Assembly (NCBI GenBank): GCA_963786195.1
Contig: CAWAYH010000011.1
Span: 558,001 to 622,000, forward strand
DNA length: 64,000 bases
Direction of reading: 5' to 3'
Source: CAWAYH01 sp963786195
GTDB taxonomy: Bacteria > Acidobacteriota > Vicinamibacteria > Vicinamibacterales > 2-12-FULL-66-21
Below, piece by piece: positions 31,545 through 39,545 of this stretch. Position numbers and translations under genes: made by a program. Below the pieces are notes generated by a model that was not told where the DNA came from, searched no databases, and saw nothing but the letters and a program-made list of their open reading frames with translations. Positions within the stretch are counted from its first letter, which is position 1. Each line of letters opens with the position of its first letter.

Positions 31545-31962
31545 CGAATCAGCTCCCTCAGCCGGCAAAGACTGGAATAGCCCACCGGGGAGCAAGCGGT
31601 GTGCCACGCGATCGCCCGCGATCGGCTGACCCGCGTGGAGCAGACCAGAGTCTGCTGGGCGTCAGACTTTCTTCAGCCAGAAATCGGAGTTTTCGGGCGC
31701 CCGCGGGCGCTGCGGCTCGAAAAGCCTTCTCCTCCAGAAGCCATGGTCTCCATAAAGCACTACTGGTCAATTAATTAGCGCCTATCCACGGGCGTTACCC
31801 GCTCCGGAAGGATCCTTGCTAGTTCAGGGCCTGCTTGGGGTGTGTGTGCCGACAAGTCACCCATCCACGGCCGCACGTAGATTGAGAAGAGACGCAAGTT
31901 GATTGCAGAAAGGTAGGGGGAGCGAGGTCTCCGCCTGACTTTCTTACACGGGTACTCAGCAC
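31545..31962. promoter_or_regulatory. Divergent intergenic region between beta-helix gene and Wzm operon
   Basis: A 418-base region with promoters for both directions. I see a perfect inverted repeat CGATCGC-cc-GCGATCG (31609-31624) and a hairpin AGCAGAC-CAGA-GTCTGCT (31639-31656), both nearer the minus-strand gene. There is an AT-rich patch TCAATTAATTAGC around 31770. No clear -10/-35 pair and no sigma-54 site with correct spacing could be fixed. Confidence 0.45.
31639..31656. repeat. Perfect hairpin AGCAGAC-CAGA-GTCTGCT
   Basis: 7-bp stem with a 4-base loop, upstream of the minus-strand beta-helix gene. It resembles the hairpin at 6543-6559, upstream of the O-ligase gene. Confidence 0.5.
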
Positions 31963-32866
31963 ATGCAGGATTCAGCGGGACAGAGCGCGACCGTGGCCAC
32001 CGCCAGCGGCCCGCCGCTTTTTCGAGACGAGCCATCGGTCGAACGCGCGCCGACGGTGGTCATCGAGCCTCGGTCGAAATTCTTCAACCTCGAACTCGGG
32101 TCCCTCTGGGAGTACCGCGAGCTCCGTGTACTTCATGGTGTGGCGCGATGTGAAGAATCGCTACAAGCAGAGCGTGCTCGGCATCGGCTGGGCGGTCCTT
32201 CAGCCTCTGCTGACCATGCTCGTGTTCTGGGTGATCTTCAGCCGATTCGCGCGCGTGCCGTCCGACGGTCTCCCGTATCCGCTGTTTGCGTTCATCGGTC
32301 TGCTCCCCTGGACGTACTTCTCCCAGGCCGTGGCGCGGAGCAGCGGAGGCCTGGTTGGTAACGCGAACCTGATTGGAAAGGTCTACTTCCCGCGGCTGAT
32401 CATCCCCATCGCAGCGGCGATCACGCCGGCCATCGACTTCGCCGTAGCGTTTGTGGTGCTCATCAGCCTGATGGCGTGGTATGGCATCGTGCCGGGCCTC
32501 GCCGTGCTGGCGCTGCCGGCGCTCATCCTCGTCGCCTTTGCCGCCGCGCTTGGCATCGGCATCTGGCTGTCGGCGCTCCACGTCAAGTACCGCGATGTGG
32601 CGCACCTCGTGCCGTTCGTCATCCAGATCTGGATGTACGCGTCACCTGTGATCTATCCGATGACGCTCGTCCCTGAACGGTGGCGGCCGCTGTACAGCCT
32701 GAATCCCATGGTCGGCGTGATCGAAGGATTTCGCTGGGCGCTGACCGGAGGCAACTTTCCAGATCCGGTTGCCACCGCAGTCAGCATCGCCGTCGTGGCG
32801 ATCGTGCTGATCAGTGGTCTCGTGTATTTCCGGAGGACCGAACGCGAGTTCGCGGATGTGATCTGA
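31963..32866 (+). CDS. wzm: Polysaccharide ABC exporter permease (Wzm-like), one frameshift
   Basis: Inner-membrane ABC-2 permease of about 300 residues that forms the channel exporting a lipid-linked polysaccharide. The cytoplasmic start contains VVIEPRSKFFNLELGSLWEYREL, followed after a +1 slip near 32125 by YFMVWRDVKNRYKQSVLGIGWAVLQPL, a typical Wzm/TagG sequence. Six hydrophobic segments follow, with YRDVAHLVPFVIQIWMYASPVIYP in the usual place. ATG 31963 is the first start. It couples to the ATPase gene with a TGATG overlap at 32864-32868. The pathway is therefore ABC-transporter-dependent, at least for one glycan. Confidence 0.88.
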
Positions 32867-34119
32867 TGAGTGTTGCCATTCGTGCCCAGAATCTGTCCAA
32901 ACGTTACACGATTGCCGCGGCCCGGCAGCGTCACGATACCCTTCGCGATCAAATCGCCGAGAACTTCAAGGGGGCGTTTCGCAAGAGGGACGCGTCCCGC
33001 TCGCGGGTCGATACCATCTGGGCGCTTCAGGACATCTCCTTCGAAGTGAAGACGGGAGAGATCATCGGCCTCGTCGGCCGAAACGGGGCAGGCAAGAGCA
33101 CGCTGCTCAAGCTGCTGTCCCGCATCACCGAGCCGACGTCCGGACGCGCGGAAATCTACGGCCGGGTGGGATCGCTCCTCGAGGTCGGCACGGGATTCGA
33201 TCGCGAGCTCACGGGTCGGGAGAACATTTATCTGAGCGGCGCCATTCTCGGCATGAAGAAAGCCGAGATCGACCGCAAGTTCGACGAGATTGTGGCGTTC
33301 GCCGAAATCGAGAAATTCGTCGAGACGCCGGTCAAGCGATACAGCAGCGGCATGTACTTGCGGCTCGCGTTTGCCGTCGCTGCGCACCTCGACCCCGAAA
33401 TCCTCCTGCTCGATGAGGTCCTCGCCGTCGGCGATGCGGCGTTCCAGAAGCGGTGTCTCGGCAAGATGGAAGAAGTTGCGGGCGGTGGACGAACGATCGT
33501 GTTCGTCAGCCACAACATGGCGGCCATCACCCGCTTCTGCACTCGATGCATCTGGGTCGACGGCGGCCGGATTCGGGCCGAGGGGAATACCGAAGAAATC
33601 GTGGCGGCGTACCTCGCCTCCGGCGTTCAGGACTGTGGCGAAATCACCTTCCCCGCTGAGAAGGCGCCGGGCAGCGAGTACGTCCGGCTCGACGCGGTGC
33701 GCGTGCGCGACAGCGCCGGTGAAGTGACCTCGACCGTCGACGCACGAAGGCCGTTTTCGATCGAAGTCGAGTATCGGGTGCTGCGTCAGGCGAACGCGTT
33801 GCGCGTCGGATTCACCCTGCTTGCGGCCGATGGCTCTGCACTGTTGTCGTCGATGGACCTCGAGTCGACTCAGGACCAGATCCGACGGGAGCCCGGTCGG
33901 TATGTGGGGCGCTGCACGCTCCCCGGAGACTTTCTCAACTACGGCCAGTACTTCGTATCGGTCGGCGCCGACTTTCCGATGATTCAGAGTCACTTCTTCT
34001 GCGACCGCAGCCTGAGCTTCCTGGTGGAGCGGACAGGAGGCCTCGGGGGCCACATTCCGGACGCCCGCACCGGGATGCTGCGCATGAGGCTCCCCTGGGA
34101 CGTGGATCAGGTCGCATGA
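32866..34119 (+). CDS. wzt: Polysaccharide ABC exporter ATP-binding protein with C-terminal glycan-binding domain (Wzt-like)
   Basis: ATPase of about 417 residues powering the Wzm channel. Walker A GRNGAGKST, signature YSSGMYLRLAFAVAAH and Walker B ILLLDEVLAVGD identify an ABC ATPase of the O-antigen/teichoate export class. From about residue 250 a beta-sandwich domain follows (RLDAVRVRDSAGEVTS...DFLNYGQYFVSVGADFP), matching the Wzt C-terminal domain that recognises the modified non-reducing end of the glycan. This implies the exported chain carries a terminal cap, and the methyltransferase encoded next is a natural candidate to make it. The start codon overlaps the wzm stop by one base. Confidence 0.92.
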   Translation: MSVAIRAQNLSKRYTIAAARQRHDTLRDQIAENFKGAFRKRDASRSRVDTIWALQDISFEVKTGEIIGLVGRNGAGKSTLLKLLSRITEPTSGRAEIYGRVGSLLEVGTGFDRELTGRENIYLSGAILGMKKAEIDRKFDEIVAFAEIEKFVETPVKRYSSGMYLRLAFAVAAHLDPEILLLDEVLAVGDAAFQKRCLGKMEEVAGGGRTIVFVSHNMAAITRFCTRCIWVDGGRIRAEGNTEEIVAAYLASGVQDCGEITFPAEKAPGSEYVRLDAVRVRDSAGEVTSTVDARRPFSIEVEYRVLRQANALRVGFTLLAADGSALLSSMDLESTQDQIRREPGRYVGRCTLPGDFLNYGQYFVSVGADFPMIQSHFFCDRSLSFLVERTGGLGGHIPDARTGMLRMRLPWDVDQVA

Positions 34120-34799
34120 GCTCATACCGATCCCTTCGTCGGCAGGCGGCCGCCTGTCGCACGCTGCTGCGCGACCTTCCCAGGACGACGCGCGGCGTGA
34201 CGAACTGGCTGCTCAACCGCTCGGACTACACGCGGTGGAGCGACGAGAAGAATCTCGAGCGCTGGTGGGAAGCCAGGACGCAGCAGATGGCGCGGATGAT
34301 TCCGGCCCGCTCGCGCGTCATCGAGTTCGGCGCCGGAAGCTGCAAGCTGCCGAAGTATCTCGACGCCGACAGCAGGTATTTTCCGTCAGACCTCGTGTCG
34401 CGCGGCGAGGGCACGATCGTGTTCGATCTGAACAAGCCGCCGCTGCCCGACCTGCGCCACCTCCAGCTCGACGTCGCTGTGTTTGCGGGCGTCCTCGAGT
34501 ATGTCGTGGACGTCCCGGCGCTCACACGGTGGCTGGCGAGCCAGGTCCGCGTCTGTGTCGTGTCGTACGACGGCCTCGATACACCCCGTGCAGGCGTCGA
34601 CCGGATTGTGGAGCTCGCGCGCCGCAAGGGTTTCGGCTACATGAACAGCTACGAGCCCGCCGAGTTCGTGGCCGTATTCGAACGCGCCGGGTTCCGCTGC
34701 CAGCGCACCGATCGCTGGGAGTCGCAGGAGCTGTACTGCTTTGCGCTCGACCCGCAGGCGGCTGCCAACCCGCCGTCCGCCGCAGAGGTGCGCTCGTGA
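34116..34799 (+). CDS. Class I SAM-dependent methyltransferase-like protein
   Basis: Small cytoplasmic protein of 227 residues. It has a SAM-binding motif I (RVIEFGAGSCKLPKYL) and a motif-II-like segment (LDVAVFAGVLEYVVDVPALTRWL), as in class I methyltransferases of the type-11/23 group. The start overlaps the wzt stop (ATGA) and its own stop overlaps the next start (GTGA), so it belongs to the export operon. Placed next to a Wzt with a glycan-recognition domain, it may add a chain-capping methyl group; that is inference. No membrane segment. Confidence 0.75.
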   Translation: MSSYRSLRRQAAACRTLLRDLPRTTRGVTNWLLNRSDYTRWSDEKNLERWWEARTQQMARMIPARSRVIEFGAGSCKLPKYLDADSRYFPSDLVSRGEGTIVFDLNKPPLPDLRHLQLDVAVFAGVLEYVVDVPALTRWLASQVRVCVVSYDGLDTPRAGVDRIVELARRKGFGYMNSYEPAEFVAVFERAGFRCQRTDRWESQELYCFALDPQAAANPPSAAEVRS

Positions 34800-36040
34800 A
34801 CCCGCCGCTGCTCCAGGATCGCGTGTCCGACGAGCGCACGCCCCGCGAGACTCGCGTGGGTATGCGGATCGTCGCGCCGTTTGGCTTCTACGGCTGGGGC
34901 AATATCGGAGACGAATCCACGCTGCAGGGATTCGCGCAGCTCGTCAGGCTGCGCGACGACGCGTCGTCTGTCTGGGTGGGATCGCGCAACCCTGCCCACA
35001 CCACACGTGTGGCGCCGTCGTTCCGTTACTTTGCCGTCGATGACGATGGGTTTCAGAACCGGCTGGCGCGCCGGTGGGCTCACGGCCGCGCCGCAGCCAC
35101 GGTGTTCCCCGGCGGCACGCCCATCATGGACGGACTGGGCTCCTGGCCCCTGGACGAAGTGGGTCCGCTCGTCCGCGCCGCGCATGACATCAATCGGCCG
35201 GTCGCGTTCGTGGGGGTGGGCACGGAGACGCTCCGCCGTCCGGAGTCCCGCGAAATCGTCGCGAACACGCTGGCACCCTGGGTCGAACACTGGACCGTTC
35301 GAAGCGTCCGCGACAAGGAGCGGTTGACCGGCTGGGGAGTGCCCGGTGACCGGGTCACGGTCGCGGCGGATCTGGCCTGGCTCCTGGGCCCGCAGTCGGC
35401 GACATTCGGACGTCACACGCTTGGCGAGCTGAACCTCCTCTCTGAGGAGCCGCTCATCGGAGTCAATGTCAACAACGAGCAGGTCGTGCTCGAGCGCGAG
35501 CCGATGTTCTTCGAGAAGATCGCCGCGCTGCTGGATCGCGTGATCGAGACCCGCGGCGCGAGAGTACTGTTCTTCTGCAGCGAAGTTCGAGAGGGCGCGA
35601 GTTTCGACAAGGCCGCCAGCCAGAGAGTCCTCGCGCTCATGAAGAAGCGCGAGCGCGCGACCCTCCTGCCGAACCACTACTGGACGCCGCAGGAGATGCT
35701 CTCGCTGATTGCCTGCTGCCGCACTGTCATCAGCATGAGGTATCACGTCTGCCTGTTCTCGGCCCTGCAGGCCGTGCCGTTCGTCGCCATTCAACGTTCG
35801 GACAAGGTTCGCGATCTGTGCACCGACATCGAGTGGCCCTTCGGCATGCCGCTCGGGGGTGTGGACGTGTCGGCCATGCTCGAGCAGATCGAGGAAATCG
35901 AACGCCGGCACGTGGACCTGACCACAGCGTTGCGCCGCGCGACAGAGCTGCGAGCCACCGCGAGCCTGCGCAACCACGTCGCGCTGGACGCGCTGGCGGC
36001 CTCGGTGCAATCGCGTCAGGCGAGAGGATGGCTGTTGTGA
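34796..36040 (+). CDS. Polysaccharide pyruvyl transferase family protein
   Basis: Protein of about 414 residues in the CsaB/WcaK family, which transfers pyruvate from phosphoenolpyruvate to a sugar as a ketal. It shows FGFYGWGNIGDESTLQGF (the N-terminal G-W-G-N-x-G-D-E loop), FPGGTPIMDGLG, VRDKERLTGWGV and the late ISMRYHVCLFSALQAVPFVAI with the H-x-x-x-x-A-x-x-x-x-P-x pattern. I choose GTG 34796, which overlaps the upstream stop; ATG 34862 is an alternative nearer the conserved start. Likely decorates the exported glycan with acidic pyruvate; some family members have other activities. Confidence 0.85.
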   Translation: MNPPLLQDRVSDERTPRETRVGMRIVAPFGFYGWGNIGDESTLQGFAQLVRLRDDASSVWVGSRNPAHTTRVAPSFRYFAVDDDGFQNRLARRWAHGRAAATVFPGGTPIMDGLGSWPLDEVGPLVRAAHDINRPVAFVGVGTETLRRPESREIVANTLAPWVEHWTVRSVRDKERLTGWGVPGDRVTVAADLAWLLGPQSATFGRHTLGELNLLSEEPLIGVNVNNEQVVLEREPMFFEKIAALLDRVIETRGARVLFFCSEVREGASFDKAASQRVLALMKKRERATLLPNHYWTPQEMLSLIACCRTVISMRYHVCLFSALQAVPFVAIQRSDKVRDLCTDIEWPFGMPLGGVDVSAMLEQIEEIERRHVDLTTALRRATELRATASLRNHVALDALAASVQSRQARGWLL

Positions 36041-37320
36041 GCCTCGGTCAGTCTCCACTGCGCGTGGCCCTCGACGTTCGGGTGCGCCCCGGCCTCGCCG
36101 GCGGTGTGGCGCCCGCGGTCCAGAGCCTGGTGCAGGCGCTCGGGAAGCTGGCGGACGGCCCTGAGCTCTACACGATCATCGTCGGCTCCGAAGACCAGGA
36201 GCGATGGCTCCGGCCGGTCCTCGGACCCAACCAGCGCCTCGTCGTCCGGGCCCAGTCGACGAAAAGGAGCTGGCTGGATCCCGTGCGGCCCGCCATTCGG
36301 TACGTGCAGAAGCTGATCTCGCTTCCCCGCACCTGGCCGGAGGTGCCGATTTCGGACGGCTACTATGAGTCCCTGGGCTGCGATCTGATTCATTTCCCGA
36401 CCCAGAGCTTCACCGTGTGCGCGATGCGGACCGTCTACAACCCGATCGATCTCCAGCACGTGCACTACCCGGAGTTCTTCGATCCGTTTACCGTCGCGTG
36501 GCGCGAATCGGTGTATCGGGCCGGCTGCAATTTTTCCCAGGCGCTGATCGTGAACTCGCACTGGATCAAGGCGGACGTCGTCAACCAGTATCGCGTGTCG
36601 CCGCAGAAGGTCCACGTGGTGGCCGAAGCCCCTCCGACGTTTGCGTCGACCGAGCCATCGGAAGCAGCGCTCGCGTCGCTCAGAACCAAGTACCAGCTGG
36701 AAGACCCGTTCGTGTTCTATCCGAGCGTCACGTGGCCGCACAAGAACCACCTGCGGCTGTTCGAAGCGCTCGCGCACCTGCGGGACGCTCGCGGGCTTCG
36801 CGTGCAGCTGGTCTGCACCGGTTCCCGCTACGAGGCGTTCTGGCCGAACATTGCCGCGGCGCTTCGTGAGCTCTCGCTCGAGTCGCAGGTGAAGTTCCTC
36901 GGACACGTGCCTCAAGAGGATCTGCGCGGACTCTATCGGCTGGCTGCGGCCCTGGTGCTGCCGTCGTTGTTCGAGGCCAACAGCCTTCCGGTGTTCGAAG
37001 CCTGGCTGGAGGGCACGCCCGTCGCCTGCTCCAACGCCACGGGGCTGCCCGAGCAGGTCGAGGATGCCGGACTCCTGTTCGACCCCGAAGATCCCGTCTC
37101 CATCGCAGACGCCGTGATGGAGATCGTCACGAAGCCGGCCGTGCGAGCGACTCTGCGCGCGCGGGGACAGCAGCGATCGAAGGAGTTCAGCTGGGAGCAG
37201 ACAGCCCGGGCGTATCGCGCGATTTACCGGCAGGTGGCCGGCCGTGAATCGGCTGGCGGCACCGCGCGCGTCGTCAAGGGTGATTTCACGCAGCGGGCAG
37301 CGGAGGCCCGAGTCCAATGA
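36028..37320 (+). CDS. GT4-type glycosyltransferase
   Basis: GT-B glycosyltransferase of 430 residues. The N-terminal half contains RVALDVRVRPGLAGGVAPAV and the acceptor segment DLQHVHYPEFF. The donor half has FVFYPSVTWPHKNHLRLFEAL and VLPSLFEANSLPVFEAWLEGTPVACSNATGLPEQV, the family-4 E-x7-E region. ATG 36028 overlaps the upstream stop by 13 bases; GTG 36037 would give a GTGA overlap. The gene's stop overlaps the next start (ATGA). It lies inside the wzm-wzt operon and is expected to extend the exported polysaccharide. Confidence 0.9.
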   Translation: MAVVSLGQSPLRVALDVRVRPGLAGGVAPAVQSLVQALGKLADGPELYTIIVGSEDQERWLRPVLGPNQRLVVRAQSTKRSWLDPVRPAIRYVQKLISLPRTWPEVPISDGYYESLGCDLIHFPTQSFTVCAMRTVYNPIDLQHVHYPEFFDPFTVAWRESVYRAGCNFSQALIVNSHWIKADVVNQYRVSPQKVHVVAEAPPTFASTEPSEAALASLRTKYQLEDPFVFYPSVTWPHKNHLRLFEALAHLRDARGLRVQLVCTGSRYEAFWPNIAAALRELSLESQVKFLGHVPQEDLRGLYRLAAALVLPSLFEANSLPVFEAWLEGTPVACSNATGLPEQVEDAGLLFDPEDPVSIADAVMEIVTKPAVRATLRARGQQRSKEFSWEQTARAYRAIYRQVAGRESAGGTARVVKGDFTQRAAEARVQ

Positions 37321-38453
37321 GAGAGAAGTTACTGCAGGTGGCTGCGCCGATGTTCATCGGAAACGAGCGCGAGTACGTGCTCGACTGCATCGAGTCCTCG
37401 TGGGTGTCGTCCACGGGGCAATACATCGATCGGTTCGAGGCGGCGTTTGCCGAATTCTGCGAGGTGCCACACGCGGTTGCGTGCAGCAACGGAACGACGG
37501 CGCTCCATCTCGTGCTCGCGGCGCTCGACATTGGCCCCGGAGACGAGGTCATCGTGCCGACCCTGACGTTCGTCGCGACCGCGAATGCGGTCCGCTATTG
37601 CGGAGGCACGCCGATATTCGTGGACTGCGATCCCGACAGCTGGGCGATCGATCCGGCGCAAATCGAGGCGAAGATCACGCCGCGGACGAAGGGCATTATT
37701 GCCGTGCACCTGTTCGGCAACCCGGCCGAGATGGATGCGATTCAGGCGATTGCGGACAAGCATGGGATCTTCCTGCTCGAAGATGCGGCACAGGCGCCCG
37801 GCGCCGAGCACCGCGGCCGGCGCGCGGGCTCGATGGGCAAGCTCGCGACCTTCAGCTTCTTCGGAAACAAGATCATTACGACCGGCGAAGGCGGCATGAT
37901 CACGACCCAGGATGCCGGCCTCGCTGCGCGCATCCGCATTCTGAAGTCACAGGGCATGGATCCCAAGCGGCGGTACTGGTTCCCCGTCGTTGGCTACAAC
38001 TACCGGATGACGAACGTCCAGGCCGCCATGGGGCTCGGCCAGCTCGAGACCATCGACTGGCACCTCGCGAGGCGACGCGAGGTCGCTGACTGGTACCGTG
38101 AGTGTCTGCAGGGCGTCCCGGGGCTTCGGTGGCAGGCCGAACGTGAGTGGGCGCGCCACGTCTGGTGGATGTTCACCGCCGTTCTGGACGCTCAGCTGCC
38201 GGTCGAGCGCGAGGCGATCATGGCGAGGCTGCTGGAATCGGGATACGAGACTCGTTCGGTTCCGTATCCGTTACACCAGTTGCCGATCTACAGCGAAGAG
38301 ACAAAGGGACAGGCGTTCCCGGCCGCGGACCACATCGCGCGACGCGGGATCAATCTCCCGACGTCATCGCACGTGACCCGCGAGGACGTTGAGAAGATCT
38401 GCGAGATCGTGGTGGCGTCGCTGGAGCCCTCCGCCGTCGCGTCACGCGCGTAA
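37317..38453 (+). CDS. DegT/DnrJ/EryC1/StrS sugar aminotransferase
   Basis: PLP-dependent aminotransferase of 378 residues that converts a nucleotide keto-sugar to an amino sugar, of the kind made by GDP-perosamine synthase. Key features: WVSSTGQYIDRFEAAFAEFC, SNGTTALHLVLAAL, DEVIVPTLTFVATANAV, EDAAQAPGAEHRGRRAGSMG and the PLP-binding Lys in SFFGNKIITTGEGGM. The motif YNYRMTNVQAAMGLGQLE is standard. ATG overlaps the upstream stop; this is the last gene of the plus-strand operon. Its end overlaps the converging Nudix gene by 12 bases. Perosamine-type product is inferred from resemblance only. Confidence 0.9.
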   Translation: MREKLLQVAAPMFIGNEREYVLDCIESSWVSSTGQYIDRFEAAFAEFCEVPHAVACSNGTTALHLVLAALDIGPGDEVIVPTLTFVATANAVRYCGGTPIFVDCDPDSWAIDPAQIEAKITPRTKGIIAVHLFGNPAEMDAIQAIADKHGIFLLEDAAQAPGAEHRGRRAGSMGKLATFSFFGNKIITTGEGGMITTQDAGLAARIRILKSQGMDPKRRYWFPVVGYNYRMTNVQAAMGLGQLETIDWHLARRREVADWYRECLQGVPGLRWQAEREWARHVWWMFTAVLDAQLPVEREAIMARLLESGYETRSVPYPLHQLPIYSEETKGQAFPAADHIARRGINLPTSSHVTREDVEKICEIVVASLEPSAVASRA

Positions 38454-38979
38454 TCGATCGAATAGGGCGGTCGTCAGTTGACCGGCGGCCGCCGCCCGTT
38501 TCCACGCCTTCGAGGGCCTCGGGCACGTGTCCGGGGAACGCCAACGCCTCGGGGAGGTCCGACGCGTCGAAGAACCGCAGGTCGGTAATCTCTGACAGGT
38601 CCGGCGCTGCCGTCGCCGACCCCGATGGCGTCGCGTGGTAGTAGATGTTCAACGTCCGTTTGGATGCGTCATCGGCCGTTGGATACTCGTCGAGCCAGAT
38701 GCCGAGGAAGCCGACGACCTGAATTCGGATGCCGGTTTCCTCGAACACTTCCCGTTCAGCGGTCCGGACGGGATGCTCGCCCGCATCGCAGAAGCCCCCC
38801 GGCACGTCCCAGTATCCGTTCCACGGGTCCTGGGCCCGCTTGACGAGCATCACCCTGGATTCCACGACGACCAGCGCGCTTGCACAGGGTTTGGCGTCGT
38901 TCCAGTGATGAACGCCGCAGGCCGGACACTGCGTCGGCGGCGCAGACGACAGCTTGTTCCCGCACGCGCTGCAGAACAT
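38442..38979 (-). CDS. Zinc-ribbon Nudix hydrolase (one frameshift near the end)
   Basis: Protein of about 178 residues. The N-terminal four-cysteine zinc ribbon (CSACGNKLSS...CPACG) is followed by a Nudix domain with the box GGFCDAGEHPVRTAEREVFE plus ETGI, which hydrolyses nucleoside-diphosphate derivatives. A +1 slip near 38507 gives a spurious long tail into the aminotransferase gene. With one base removed the protein ends EAWKRAAAAGQLTTALFDRL and stops at 38442, leaving only a 12-base overlap. It lies directly downstream of gmhB. Possible jobs are clearing a nucleotide-sugar or NADH-type substrate; specificity unknown. Confidence 0.87.
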
Positions 38980-39011
38980 CGAATGGCTGCTCCCGGGTCC
39001 GTATCAGGACG

Positions 39012-39545
39012 TCACGTCAGGTACGTGACCACGGCGTCATACAGAGTCGGAGCGCTCTGATAGCTCGGGTCGCGACCGACGAGGATATTACGGCATCCGA
39101 GCCGATCTCCGGCCTGCATGTCGGACGACGAGTCCCCGATGAGGATGCTTCGACTGAAGTCGACGTCAGGGAAGTCTCGCTGCGCCTGGAGGAAAAGACC
39201 CGTTTCAGGCTTGCGGCATGTGCACTCGCCTGAATCGTGCGGACAGTGGTAAATAGCGGTGATGAGGGCTCCGGCGTCCGCGAGTTCGTCCTGCATCCGC
39301 CGATGGATGTCCGACAAGTCGGCAGCGGTCATCAGTCCTCGGGCGATTCCACGCTGGTTGGTGACGATGATCACGCGATACCCTGACCTGCTCAACAGCC
39401 CGAGTGCCTCCTTGGCCTTCGGCAGGAACTCGAACTCCGCCCAGCTCTTGACGTAATCGTCGTCTCTCTTCCGGTTGATCACGCCGTCGCGATCGATGAA
39501 CACGGTTTTCACGAGCGCGCGCGGTCCGGGTTCGGGCGTACTCAT
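39012..39545 (-). CDS. gmhB: D-glycero-D-manno-heptose 1,7-bisphosphate 7-phosphatase
   Basis: HAD-family phosphatase of 177 residues that removes the 7-phosphate from heptose 1,7-bisphosphate, the step after the HddA/HldE kinase. The nucleophile motif FIDRDGVIN is at residues 16-24; VTNQRGIARG is motif II. The structural zinc loop YHCPHDSGECTCRKP and LIGDSSSDMQAG (motif IV) are intact. Length is standard. The start overlaps the stop of the upstream sugar-transferase gene by 4 bases, so heptose synthesis is tied to the PEP-CTERM operon. With gmhA and the HddA-like kinase it covers three of four GDP-heptose steps. Confidence 0.93.
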   Translation of the reverse strand: MSTPEPGPRALVKTVFIDRDGVINRKRDDDYVKSWAEFEFLPKAKEALGLLSRSGYRVIIVTNQRGIARGLMTAADLSDIHRRMQDELADAGALITAIYHCPHDSGECTCRKPETGLFLQAQRDFPDVDFSRSILIGDSSSDMQAGDRLGCRNILVGRDPSYQSAPTLYDAVVTYLT

